Shown in pieces: positions 1 through 14,000 of a stretch of DNA of 64,000 nt (position 1 is the first letter of the stretch; each line of letters starts with the position of its first letter). The stretch spans positions 21,992,816-22,056,815 of the forward strand of contig OX463779.1 of the NCBI GenBank assembly GCA_949825025.1, given 5' to 3'. Source of the stretch: Siphlonurus alternatus (Eukaryota > Arthropoda > Insecta > Ephemeroptera > Siphlonuridae). Position numbers and translations under genes: made by a program. Under the pieces are notes generated by a model. The model ran no database searches. It was not told the DNA's origin and saw only the letters and a list, made by a program, of their open reading frames with translations.

Positions 1-3000
1 GGCGGCTTTTCTCAGGCAGTGGAGCTTGCTTGCTTGTGGCTTGCTTACTTGCTGAGAAAAGGTATGGTATATAGCTTGGTTGCTGCGGCATTTACGAAAA
101 AGAGAGAGAGAGAACTTAAAGCCCATCGATTTTCAATATGTTGCAAGTGTTTAGAGCCTGCTAGGGGCAGGAACCCTTATATACTATCGACTCTCATGTA
201 ACCCCCGTCTTTTTCAACCCCATGATGATGCACACCGTCTTCTCTCGATGTCCGCTCACTTACATGCTACTCTTATGGCATCTCCACTCTTGATATAAAG
301 AAAAATTGTCTTTTTATCTAGACTTTTCTTCTTGCTTATGTGTCCAACCCTCTCGAGGAGGATAAGCTATTGGTTGTCCTACTACTAGTAGTCCATGATT
401 GACCGTTTTTCTCACCACCAACCACACAGGAACAAGCCGTTATCTTTTCTTTCTCCTATATCATCCCGTCCAAGCTAAAGAACGCAGCTCTATATATATC
501 TAATGTATGCTAACAGCAAATTTATGAATCCATTACCACAAATGTTATAGGTGTCAGCTGGTGCATATAATATCATATTTTTCTATACGAGTTATATTCA
601 AGTATATTTTTTTAAAGTAATATTTTTTTTCTTGGCAATATATGTGATAAGAATTTACAATAAATAATATATTTTTTTAATGTTTATTTTATTTTTTATT
701 TGCGAAAAAAAAAATAAGATAGTTTATTTCAGAGTTTTATATTATGCCTGTGGGAGTTTATATTGTTAGAACTAACACTATTTCATCACCCCGACTGAGC
801 GGTCAGAATCTTCACAAACACATGATATTGGCTTTTTTGTATTAAAGAATATTGGAATTCTGATCATCACTTCGTTTTATACAAAAATCACATCTCTAGA
901 AGAGAAAGAGCAAAATATAGGGAAGGGGAGGGGACTTCAACCATGAAATGGTCCTGTAATACGTTTAGATAGAAATATTGCCATACTATTTTATTTTATT
1001 AATATATCTAACACAGACTACTGTTAGGTAGTCTTTTTACAGAGGGTACAATAAATGCAGTAGACACATAATTGACATAATTAAGACATAACTTTGTCTA
1101 TAGAGATATGTCAAAATTACAAGTGAATTACGCAACCATATAAGGCATGATTTATATAGCTGCAAAATAAAACTCATTTCATCCACCTAAAACTTCTTAC
1201 ATTGTATATTATACTTGTTCAAAAAAATAAAGCTATATAACTTTATAAGTCAACCCATCAAACTAAAAATTAACATTTTACTGACGTTTATCCAACATGG
1301 TTAGTGAAATCATCAAATTTCCTTATATACAGAGAAGATTCCATTTTAATTGTTCACAAAGTTTTCCTGGCAGCTATGTCAGAGTTCAAACCATAAAATA
1401 TTCTATTACAAATATACAAAGTTTGAAACAAAAAATATAATTTTTCTTTTAAAAAGCTACTGTATATAAGGGGGCTGGTTGGTGTGGTTGAAGACTTATT
1501 ATACAGTACGCATATAGCACTTGTCAAATGTTATATATTTTGGTCGTTTTGCTTGCGGCCACTTTCAACTTGAGGTTTGACGGACTAAACTTCACCAAGA
1601 CACCACGTTGCAATATCGTCTCGGTCATGTCGCTCCGTGTCAGCCTGAGGGTGACATTCACTGTACCTCGTCCTTGGGTTCAAGTATACCATGGTGGGCC
1701 TAGAGTATAGTTCCAACACACCTAACCCAAAGTATAATACTCTCTTCATGGTATAGAACAGTTGTCAGGGTTCTCGTTGTACTTCCAAACTTTTTAACGT
1801 TGACAGAAAAGTTGTCATCCGTAATCGTTGTGCACTTTAACTTTTAAAAGGTTTCATGTTTTTTTACTATATATAATATTGTATTGGAAAATAACTTCAA
1901 AGTTATTAAAAGTCACTTTTACATGTTATATAATATTTTTTATTTACGTTGTTGTTTTTTTTGCTTTTATTTAATTAAAATTTGTTCAAGTAATCAAATC
2001 ATTATAAATTAATCAAATTATAATAAAGATTTATGATTTTAATTAAATTCTATTATATAAAATTAAATTTTAATAATTATCATATCGTTCCTTTTTTTTT
2101 TTTTTTTTTTTTTTTTTTCCAACGTTAAAGTGCCTTTATTAATTAATTGAAAAAGCACCAAAACGTGACAAACTGTACATACGTAATATACAACAAACTT
2201 GGCTTCTCATTTAAGCAAACATAAGAGACAAAAACGTTTCTACCTACTGTGTACAGTACCTTTATATATACGTGATTCATATACACACCTAAGGTAATCA
2301 ATTAAGTCTGGCGTGCAGCTTGTGAAGGTTAAGAGGTGATTGATTTATCTTGGTACGTACGCTAGACACGTCTGACTCATGGCATATCGTGTTTTCACGA
2401 CAAAAAGTTCAGATATTTTGGAATAACACAGTATAGTACTGTCCCTAAAGCTAACTGATTCCCTTAAAGAAGTGAACTATTATTTTTAAACAATTGCTTT
2501 TTTAAAATTCAAGTACAAAATCTTGCAATTTCATCTACGTATGTATACTTATGATGGAAATGTTCGTTTCTGAACCTATATACGTTTAACGTTTAGTGTA
2601 ACTATATATACAGCTCGGTACTCTACGTTAACATAATTATTACTGACACAGTACTGTATGTCAATTTTTTTTTTTTTTTAAATCTCGTCTTTTTTGCATG
2701 CAAGACTAAATTACGCATTGCAGAAGCATTGAAAATTTCTATGCAAGTAAACAACAATATTAGAAGACGACGCTGTCGTTTAATTTATAGATGGGCAAAC
2801 TTAATTCCTAAATGACATTATCTATAAACAACTTCTAGATTTCCTTGTATCCATCACATTTTACCAAAGAGCTTATATACATTGTACGCACAGAGTTGCA
2901 TGCACTTACTAAGTCTTAGTAAGTGCAACTCTGTGATTGTACGTTATAAGATCTCTGATTTTACTTTTCTTATCTCTAATACCTCTAATACTCAATTATA

Positions 3001-3771
3001 TATTCTTATCGCGTAATTTAAAAATAGTTAATAAAAATTGTGTGTTTGTTTTTTCCCCCTTTCAATTTTGAATTTTTTTTCCTCTATCAACTGATTAACT
3101 AATCAACCAATCGATAAATATTTCGTAAATTTACTTATACTGAAAGTTTCACATATTTTTCTCCAAAATTTTATTTGTTAATTCTGACAGCACATGTTGA
3201 CAATTGACTCAGTATGGAGTCACGTGACTTGCAAACATCGCATATTGGATTGGAACTCCTTGCCATCAGCCTCGCCTTGCCAAACTTCGGCACAAAGAAA
3301 GTTGAACAAAGACTTTCTAATCAGACAAAACTAGAGGATTTTATACAAAAGTCTTCAAAGACTTCATTGACGGTTCTTGCTGACTCCACACTGCATAGAA
3401 AATAGTTCTTTGATATAATTCTTCAATACAAAATATGTAGGCCTTCTTTTATATATATTTTAATAATGTTTTATATTATATAATTCAATTCAAATACTGC
3501 ATGATGTATAATTATGGTAAAAATCATGGAATAATGATTTCATGGACACAATTAATACTGTCAATACTCGGTTTATCCCTATATGCAAACTTAACTTACT
3601 TAACATACAAAATGTACTTTCCATATATTATAACAATGTCGATTATTATTAATTTATAATTGTGATGTAAATTATCTCTCCCAGTTTGCATAAAAGAGGC
3701 AATCAGTGCGGTACATCCGTTTGAGATTTAAATCAACACCGTGTGACGAGGCTGCCGTTCTCGTGTTGCAG
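1..3771 (+). other. Upstream EXT1 intron, no exon seen
   Basis: The sequence is AT-rich, with poly(T) runs near 2092-2118 and 2666-2680, a small palindromic transposon at 2889-2935, and a 63-codon ORF at 3214-3405 that matches nothing I recognise. No stretch resembles the EXT1 N-terminus, so the preceding coding exon should lie before position 1. Confidence 0.6.
2889..2935. mobile_element. Tiny palindromic hAT-like MITE with 8-bp target duplication
   Basis: The 47-bp insert is almost entirely two inverted arms: CACAGAGTTGCA at the left end, TGCAACTCTGTG at the right end, continuing as CACTTACTAAG / CTTAGTAAGTG, with a small CATG bulge. It is bracketed by the exact 8-bp direct repeat ATTGTACG at 2881-2888 and 2936-2943. 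Eight-bp duplications and CA..GTTGC-type termini are typical of hAT transposons; family assignment is inference. Confidence 0.75.
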
Positions 3772-3973
3772 GTACGACTACGAGGTGCTGCTCCAGAACG
3801 CCACGTTCTGCCTGGTACCACGTGGTCGCCGTCTCGGTTCGTTCCGCTTCCTCGAGGCTCTGCAAGCCGGTTGTGTACCAGTGCTGCTCGCGGACGGCTG
3901 GGCGTTACCATTCAGCTCCGTCATCGACTGGACGCTAGCCTCAGTCCGCGCGGACGAGAGACTTCTGCTGCAG
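3772..3973 (+). CDS. EXT1: EXT1 internal exon: end of GT47 exostosin domain
   Basis: The acceptor is TTGCAG ending at 3771 and the donor is CAG|GTGAGA at 3974. The first base completes a split codon; the exon then reads [20 protein letters not shown] and ends in phase 0 at LLLQ. NATF is a potential N-glycosylation site. This is the first EXT1 exon in the window, so at least one upstream coding exon precedes position 1. Confidence 0.96.
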
Positions 3974-4500
3974 GTGAGAATATAAAGTCCACCACACGTT
4001 TGGGGCTTGCCACGCAATGTAAAATATTGTATTGAGGAGCGTTCAATGTTCTTCTTCTGTTTTCCGATAATATACGTTATGATTTTTGCATTGAAGCGTA
4101 TGGGAAATTAAGACAGCTGCTTGGAAAATAGTAGATTTCCTGGAAGCTTTATTTGTGGTTTCATTTCAAAACTTTGTGCAAAGTTTAAAGTCAATTTGAG
4201 TAACTATATTATATAATGATTGAATCGAAAAAAAAAAATAAAATAAAATAAAAAAAAATGTCTATTTCTTGGGAAAATTGTGCAATTCTTGTATAATAAC
4301 ATAATAACTATTAGAATGCTGAAATAAATGTGCGTTTTATAGAAGAAATATAAAGCTACTCCTTTTAGCGTTTAATTCAATATAAAATCTCTGGTACTAG
4401 TTATCACGGCTGTACATGTTCCATGGTACTAAATTACAAGGGAAATCTGTCAGAAGATTCTAAAATCTAGCTTTCGTGTACAAAAAATTAAATGAAGTCG

Positions 4501-4584
<84 letters not shown>

Positions 4585-7500
4585 GGAAGCTTTTTTTACT
4601 TAGAAGGAGGCTTTTTTTAATTACGACAGCAAACGAAATGTACAATTTCAGAAACAGTCATATACTGCTTGCATGAAATCCTATCGATCTTTAAAAAGAA
4701 GGGCTTAGTTTTGAAAGCTTTTTCGTTTTAAGTTTTGAAATGGAATAATATATTATACATAAAATGTGAGCAATTAGAGCTTGAGGTATACCAGTTATAG
4801 ACGAATAGCTTTTTCTTCTCATCAATTAGGAAAATAACTTTTCAATACCACATCCTTATCGCCATCTCTGCATGCATTTTATAAAAAGGAATATGCTTCA
4901 TTTCTCTTTGTTCGTTTTATGACTTTTTTTATCATTATATATTTTCAAGTATATTACCATCAATTAACCTACTTTTAAACTTTTATATTAAAAATCAGTA
5001 CAAACTTTGCAGTACTTCGTTATTATATTTTGTTCGGATAAAATTCCAACTTAGGGTTTTAATTAATGTTGACGTATCCATGGTATATATACCACATAGA
5101 AAGTCTATATATGTCACTTAATTATATAGGAAGTTTTCCGATGGCCATATAACACATTCTGACTATCGTTTGACTTTGGCTTTATACAAATTTAGAGTAT
5201 CAATAAAATATCAATTTAATTAAAAAAGGCTTTTAATTATCATGCATGGATACTTTGATGTATATAGCTTGTCGTGGTAAAATTAAGAGACCTATAAAAT
5301 TGGTACAGTAGTAGTCAAATTTAGTGAAACAGCGTGTACTCGCTGCACCAATCCACTCTTGATGACTAACTTTGTACATAGACCATTTAAAAATAAGATT
5401 TTTTTTCAGCTTATTAAGGATGAACGATGAGCAAAATTATGAACTACATATTTTAAATTATTTAAAATTCTAATTAAATTGGTTTATAGTGCAAAATTGA
5501 ATGTGCATGCATGCTCACTTTTAATATCGTAAAAGATAATTATTTTTTAACCTTTACACTTTACGATTTTATTAATGATATTATAATATTTCATTTTTAT
5601 TGTCTGCTTTATAGATTGAAAGCAAATTTATCCTGTATAAATAAGATCATAAAATTAAATAATCATTATTTTCTCATAATGTCGAAGCTATGCTATTTGA
5701 TAGCAGGTTCTATAACTTCTAAAGTATATTGGGGAACATCTTGTCTTGAGGGTAAACGCCTGGCTTTGTTACACCAATATTATGGGAAAAAGGGGGAGGT
5801 TTGAGACGACATCTGGGGAGAAGTGCTGAAGCTGGTCAGAGGATCCCTCCAGCAGCATATGGTCGCTTTATACAGCAGTTATCAGCACCAGATCTGCGGT
5901 ATTTTATAGCCACCTTTGTGCTAAGTTGCCGTCATATAATAAACGAAGGAGAAGGGAAGTGATCTTTAAAACACTCATAAAGATAATTATCAAATAAAAA
6001 ATTATTATTGTATAATCATTAAGATAAAAAAAAAATGTAACAGCTTGCTTGAGTCATGATTACTTTAATATTTATATATATTTTCCCCCTATAATGCGTA
6101 AAAATTACGAGTTTGAATAATAGTCTAAGTATTTTTATGGGGCCTAACTGTCTTGAAAATATAGCGCATGGTTATTTCAATTTTAATGTTGCAAATAAAT
6201 ATCCTATATAATTATGTTTAAAAGTAGACTAATTTGTATTTAATGATTTAAATAAATTAAAAAATATTTATAATTTTCTCAGCTTATTATAATTTAGCTG
6301 ATTTTCGTGTTATACCTAATAATGTCTCTGGCTATACGCCTGTTCATTTGAGGGGAGAAAACAGTTTTCACGATTACGATTGATGACTATCGGTCTCTTA
6401 GAGCTTCCTGAAATATTTAGAAACTATACTAAAAATAATAGTAATAAATCTTTCTAAAGACTGTTTTGAATTCTCTACTACGTAAGTACGTATATAACGT
6501 TAACAAACACATCCTATAAACACTTTTTTTTAAAACTATATATAAAAAAAAAGTAAATATACTTCTAACAAGACCGATTTCTCAAAATTGGTTTATTTTG
6601 CATTTCTTCTTAAATTTCTGTTTAATTCACTTCAAAATGTCGACTTCTTTCAAACTACGAATTAAATTTATTGTTTCCTAATAGCAAATTTAATGGAAAC
6701 CTATATAATTAACTGCTTGGCTCTTAGCTAGAGTTCCTTGAAGCCTTGGTTTTATTCAAGCAGACGTTATATCAGCTGGCCATTTTAATTATAAGATATA
6801 AATATAATATAATTATAATCTACTTTACATTTTGTTTATAAGGGAATACAAACTGAAGGGTAAAACAAAATATGTAATTTGTTTTATTTAGAAATATTCA
6901 AGGCATGTCATTTTCTTGTAGTGCTTGATATAAATACCAAGAAATAAAAAATATTGGTACTCACTTTGAGTCTTTATAAGTGTAAAAAAAAATATATATA
7001 AAAAAACTAAATCTGGCTTTAAATAAAATTTAATGAACGTTATTTATGTAAACATGTAAATGTTTGATAACTTTAGAAAGGGTTTGTTATGTTCAAACAA
7101 GCAACCCCAGTAATGTATTCCCAATATATTGAGTTGGCCTATCTCGTCTTGGGTGGCGCTTGCTTGCCTTCCCCAGGCGCCACGACAAGCAAGCAAACTG
7201 CTTGCTGCTGCTGCACTATATTTAGATGGTGTCTTTGTTTGTGAAGGGGTTGCCTTCTCAGCCAGACGTCTCAAGCGCCCGTCTTATACCACCGTCGTAC
7301 AAGCAATTAGTCTCACAGCTCATGTATATATTTATAAAGTTATATAGCCTTGATCTAGTCCAGCCACATAGTCAAAGAGACACTACCTTCTGATAACGAT
7401 CTTAAACTAGTTGACTTTTTAATGAAGGAGAAAATATTAATAAATATTTGTTTCGACACGTACAAAATGACTAGTCCCTGAAACATAGGCAACTACTTCA

Positions 7501-10500
7501 GCAGGAATATAATGCGGGTTGCATAAAATATATTACAGCAGGGGTACTCAATCCGCAGATTGTATATTAAAATATTTTTATGTGTTTTTATAAAGAAATT
7601 TAAGTAATCAAAAGCTCATTTATATTAAGTTTAAAACTTGTTTGTTGAAATTATGTACTTGAAAATCGTTCATGTTATGTAAATATATATCATACAACCA
7701 ATACTGACAAGAATGAAAAACACTTGTTTGTTCAAGCATAATTATCAGAGTGGAACAAATTCAATATCACTTTACAATTTACAACGCAAGTTTGAGTATC
7801 TTAACAATTAATTTTTAGTTATGGTGTTATCAGTTATCACATATAGAAAGATAAAAGCCCCTTAATTCTATCACATGCATACAATGCTACACTGAAAAAT
7901 AGTGAAATATAAGTCTTTTTCCTTTTTCTAGTTGCATTGATTCTATATAATATTTATTAAAATGAGCAATTCACTTGGGTCATAAAGGAGATGTTTACCT
8001 TTGTGAAATTCTGCTTGCTTGAAGACTTTTGGAGTTGCTGCCGAAAGAGAGAGAGAGAGTTGTCATGTGAAGCATGCGTAGTAATCAAGCTAATTAACAA
8101 CATAGCTACAAAGCAAAATGAACACAACTCTGCTTTTTTAATTTAAATCAAATGCCACAGTTTAATTAAAATGCTTGCATATATATATATATATATTTAT
8201 TTCATTTAGTAACTTTGAAGTCAGTATATATTATGAGTATGTTAATACACCTTTAAAGTATGTAATATTTCTCATGATTTAGTTAGATCTCGCCTACGTT
8301 ATATTCTTGTTGCCAGATGGACTCGTTACTGTTATTAAATAGAGTGCTTTTAATTATAATTTGAAAGCAATATACATTTAACAAGTTTTTTTCTTGGTAT
8401 ATACCTTTTCAGCGAAGTTTTAATATTTTTCTATTAATTGCACTACACCAGTTTACTTTTTTTATTTTAATTAGATTTACTTTTATATTTTATACTACTG
8501 TAATACTTTTATGTAAATTATGTTTTATATTATGATTTTTAACAAGCAATAATAATTTACAACTTTTTCCTCATGCAGATGGAAAAAAAAAAAATGAAGC
8601 TATAATATTTCTCATAAGTTTATAGAAAAGTAGTATATAAAGACTGCCTCTGCATGACCAAAATACTCAATTTAAGTACCATAAATTGAAATTAAAACCA
8701 AATGTTCTGAAAATAACAAAATATACAAATTAATCATTGAGCTCTATACAAGGCTAGAGGGACAATGCCCTATACTTCTCAATGTTAAACTGCAGTGCGC
8801 ACGGTCCGGCGGGAGGAAGTGGGTGGGAGATTGCGCTTTCGTCACACATTCCAACGTATTCTCCTCAGAATTGCCAACTGCAGTGTAACTTTTAATACTT
8901 ATTTTATAAGGAAACTTTCTTAGGTTGGTCAACCAGGCATTCGATAGCACCGACCACCACCCACTTTCCTCCCAGACGCCGTGCGCGCCTAAAACAGCTG
9001 ATTAGCCCTCTAGCATTGTATAGAGCTCAATGAAATTAATGTACATAAATTTGTCTAGTAAAACTAGTTATCATTATTTTTTTTATTGTTTATTTTTTAA
9101 ACGACAAAAGTTAATACCCACGTGGGTGTGATATTGTTGCAGGTTCCTGATGTAGTTCGCTCTATTGACGTGGCCAAGGTGTTGGCGCTGCGGCAGCAGA
9201 CTCAGGTGCTATGGGAACGATACTTCTCGTCCATTGAGAAGATCGTGCACACCACCCTTGAGGTGAGTCACGTACTTAAAATAAGTGCCACACCCTCCCT
9301 TTGTATGTTTTCTGTCTCCTTCACGCCTTGTCGGGTTAGCATGCAGTATGAATACCATAAATAGTATCAAAAACAATCAGCAAATCAAAATTTAAATAAC
9401 AATATACTGAAAGTATTATAATATATATTTTCAACTACACATATGTACATCTTGGGACAGCTCAAAATTTATCAATGCCTAATTTGTTGGAGCGAAAAAT
9501 TTAAGGTGCAAAGAGATAAATTTTTGTGATTTTGGAAAAGATAAAATGAGAGTATAACCCAGTCTAGCCATCCCAAATGAGATTAGTAAATTCTGTATAT
9601 AGACCGCGTGACAAGGTCCACAAATAGAAGAGGGTTAACGTTCTCTAGGTGTACCTAGAAGCAATTAAATAAATTGGAACAACGCGTGTGAAGACCCCGA
9701 GAACATTTTGCCGACTTCGCTCTTTACACGACCACACAAGTTCATTACGCCATCGGAGAATAGCCCGGCGCGCTACACTTGAATTAATTTAATGGTAACC
9801 GGATGTTCAACGTGTCTGGTCATATTTCTAGATATTAAATATAGAAAGAAATTTTACTGTTCTACACTTTTTGAAATTTCTAAATGGATCTTATAATGGG
9901 AGTCTCAGACTTTTCAATTTTTGCTAATACCTGTGATTATATACTTGACTGTACTTGGCATGTGCTTGTTCCTAGACAGTAAGGTTGTCTTTAAATCTAC
10001 TGGCTCAATAAACTAAAGTGGCTTAACTCATTAAGTTAAATAATGGCTGCAATTTAAATTCTATTTGAGTTTTAGATTTTAATATTAATCAGACAATTAA
10101 TTAAAAATATTTCAACTCAAATTTTAGTCTAAAAGGCTCTTTCAAACAGTCAGTTGAGCATTATCATTTGTTACACTAGTGCAGCACAGTTGTGTTGTGT
10201 TGGAAAACTTCCTTCCCTGATAGATGGCAATAGTGTCGATTTATCGCCGAACCAAGCATCTACTTGTCGCTATTAGTTGAAAAGTAGCAGCAAGACAATT
10301 TTACTGAATATTTTGAGCTCGAAAATAAGCGTGCAAGCAAACGGTTTAATTGAAATTGTTATAGACGTTTCAAGTGTATGTAATTAATTTATATTTTATT
10401 TATTTTAAATTAGCTGCATTTAAATAAAAAGTAAAATAAACCAGCACATGATATGATATGGTTATTTGTTTTATATATAGCAAAGACAAATAAATAAAAA

Positions 10501-11003
10501 AAAAGAGCTTCTGAATTATTTGTTCTTTCGCCTTTCGCAGCCGGTTTTTGCTACTCCTCCATCGATATAGCAAATAACCAAACAAAAACTACAAATAATA
10601 CAAACAAATGTAATAGAAAGGAAGTTGAGCAGTTTTTACAAACGATTTCCCTGATTTTGTCAACGCTATAGAATGATAGCCACTTTTTCCAGCTCTGCTT
10701 ACTATCTTCTTCTTCTTTCTTTTCTTTTTTTTTTTTTTTTTTTTTAATAACCTCAAGATAGAATCGCTGCATGCGCTTATTATTTATATTTATTAATAAT
10801 ATTCAGATCAATTTCACTTCAGATGCTTCTATTTATAATATCTTTCAAATTTTAATTAAATATAAAATGTGTTGATCGATGCGTGTCATATAGGATTAAA
10901 ATTTAATCAATTCTTTGTTTATTGTTTGCTTAAGTGTAAATTAAAATAACAAATTGTATAATATTTATGTCTTAATAAATATCATATAATATATATTATA
11001 AAT

Positions 11004-11043
<40 letters not shown>

Positions 11044-14000
11044 TCGAGTTTTCTAAGAACAGTTTCTTATTAAAATTTTCAAGAAATTGTGATCGATAAT
11101 AGTCTGCTGAGCTACATACAGATAGAAGGCATTGACAAATGATAGTCGGTTCAATTTTTTTCTTTGTGTATTTCCTTCTTGATTTCGCAACAAATTTATC
11201 TTTTTGTTTGCGACGATATAATCACGTCATTAAACTTGCCATCATCATCACTTGACGTTTCTACCTCATCTACTGCTGCTCTCTAGCATCATTACAATAT
11301 ATACAAGAAAGACAACAAGAGTCACTTGCGCAATACCAACTCGGGAAACTTAGGAAGAAAATACATTAACAGATAAAAATCAATACTTTTGTCTTTTGTT
11401 AACTTAAAACAAAAGCATGAACAAAAGGAAATAAACAGTTTAAAAAAATAGAAAGATACACAATAAAGCATTAATCAAGTCTTATTGTTTATATTAAAAT
11501 ATCATATTTTGATTGATTTGTTGTTTTGTTAGTCATACTTTCTGAAATATCTGAATTCAAATCGAAGAGTCTATAATTACTGTATGCATACCTCCCCCCA
11601 ACTTTTTTTTGTATCCTAAAATTGTAGGAAAAAAATTCAAAGACAGTGTGGGTGGGTCCACCCACCTTTCTCGCACCCACTGCTTATTATGTCACCCCCT
11701 TCCCGTCGAATAATGAATGAAGCACTGTTCGACTTTTTCCTCGTTAAGCCACAGCTGATACCTGCCATGTAAAATTACTTTTGCAACAACAAAATATTGA
11801 ACCAAGTATACTTGGTACTTAACATAAAATATTCTTGATAAAAAGGCGCATTTTATAATTCAATGACTATACCGTACGTAATCTGTGTTCGCCACCAACG
11901 AAAGCTGTGAGACTCACAGTGAGTGACAACATCTTGCTCCTAATCCGCATCTCTCTGTACGTATTAGGATAACGTCTGCTACGTATAAGGCTTTGGACTG
12001 ATAAGCTATGTATACCAATCAGCGTAAGTCTTTTAGACAGACAACCAATCAACGCAAGCCTTTTTTATACGTTACATCGATTAATTAATGGTCTGTAATT
12101 TACAACAATGTATTATGTGTAAAGGATATTAAATTTTTTGACCAGAGTAATCGATTCATCATGAGCTTTTTATCCAAACTGATATTTATAAATATTAAAA
12201 ATAGCTTAGTTTTTTTATATATATAATATAAATATCTATACACAAGCAATACATCAATGTCTATAGAAAAGCATTTTTAACGATGTAAAAAAATAAATAA
12301 ACTTTAGTGAGCTCCTTATAATACACAAGTTTTGAATATTTTATATATTTTACTATTGTTATAAGTACTACTATAATATATCAATAGTAAAATCTTTTGG
12401 CACAATGTTTTGTGAGCCATTCCTTGTTGCCTGTAAACTATGATAGTATAATATGATGTATAAAGTATGATATATTCACTCAACATTATTTTCAGGTTAT
12501 GCATTATTGAAGTACACATGAAAAGGAGGTGTGGTAACTGGTAAGAAAACCTCAAGTGACACGAGACACCTCAAGTTGACTCGAGCACAATTACATTACT
12601 TGAGTGTTTGTGGCGGTGTGTCATGGGCCGGCGTGTTGCTAGGACAACGTAGAAATGAGGTTGTTTTATTTGCCAGAGTGGCATGGAAGCAGGCATCTAT
12701 ATAGATTTCATACATGGAATAATTTCAAATTCTGAAGTTATTGGAATGAAGTAGTTCTAATATACTATGGTTAAATTAATAGTGTAGCAGTAAGGCAAAC
12801 GTAATAATCTGCTTATAAACATTCAAATGATAAGAAATAAACATGCAGGATGTATGATTAGGTATAATTAAAAATATGTTCATTTGCATTTTCAGTCAAA
12901 ATATAAAAAGACTTGAAGCATGTAAGAATAAAAAAATTTGTTGTATTTTTCGAATAATTTAAAGTAATTTTGAAATACTTTAATCGTATGCACCAAAACC
13001 TGAATATACAGTAATTTATATATTAAAATAATAGACAAAAATCAGACAAAATCTTATTATAGAAGCCATTTTTTTTAATATTTAATTTTAATCTATGTTC
13101 GTCATGGAAATAAAATGCATTAGAAAATTGTAATCTTTGGAACTTCATGTTTTCTTAGTAGCAATTAATTAATTTTTATTGAATAATTTTCATCAGAATT
13201 TTTCCTTGATTAAGTTTAATGTGAAAATATTTTAAATTATATAATGACACCCAGATGCCTCTCTAGCGGTAAATAGAATCTCTTGACGGTAACAGCGGTG
13301 ATGGTGCGCACTGCGGCTGATCCCCTCCCTCTCTCCATTCCAAGACCCGTGAGAGTTTACTGGCGTGACCTCGGCAGCTAAGACGACCCTCTCAGCACTT
13401 CCGTACACTTGTGATTACCTCGCTTACCCGTCGGCCTAGCTTGCTGATGCTCGAGTGCTGCTGCTGCGGTGGTTCCCTACCATCAACTTGTATTACATCT
13501 AGTAATTTCCGCAACTATATACCTTGCCAGCCCTTGTTCAGAGTTCATTATGAGATTTATATTATAAGTTAAAACAACATCGGTATAATATTGAGTAAAA
13601 AACCTTTTAAACTCAAGTCATAATGTTTTAGGGCACGCACAGAAATGAATGTTACATCTTATATGGGTTATATCTGGTACTATAGATTTAGAACTTAAAA
13701 TCAGTGCTACCAGCAAGGTATAAACGTATAAACAGATAGAGACACACGGTATAAAATATAAATGCAGTGTAAATATGGGGGCATACATGACCAATATGTG
13801 TCAATTGCCCCAAAATACCAACCAACCAATCAACCGCAGTGTAAATATATTATACATTAAATAATAATAATTAATATTTTTAAAAATATTATGTAATCGA
13901 AACAACAATAAAAAAAAGATGGATGGTAATTAATTTTATTTTTATTATTTAAGATTCTAATAATAATTTTATAATTGTTCTATTACAAACTCCTTATCAT

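Larger units (their letters stand above)
3974..9142 (+). other. EXT1 intron (5.2 kb)
   Basis: AT-rich intron with a (TC)n/poly(T) microsatellite at 4505-4580, a moderately GC-rich island at 5700-5960, a second at 7080-7320 (repeated GCTTGC units and CTG-rich), and a complete MITE at 8735-9032. No coding sequence is recognisable. Confidence 0.7.

Noticed and set aside
3214..3405. 63-codon + strand ORF in the upstream EXT1 intron
   Set aside because: No resemblance to EXT1 or any family I know, and no splice sites in register; its length is within chance expectation.
3672..4035. Several overlapping ORFs on both strands over the first EXT1 exon
   Set aside because: They are other-frame readings of a GC-rich coding exon; only the frame encoding the exostosin motif with matching splice sites is real.
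4460..4676. ORFs with long Lys/Glu or Ser/Leu/Phe runs
   Set aside because: Direct translation of the (TC)n/poly(T) microsatellite.
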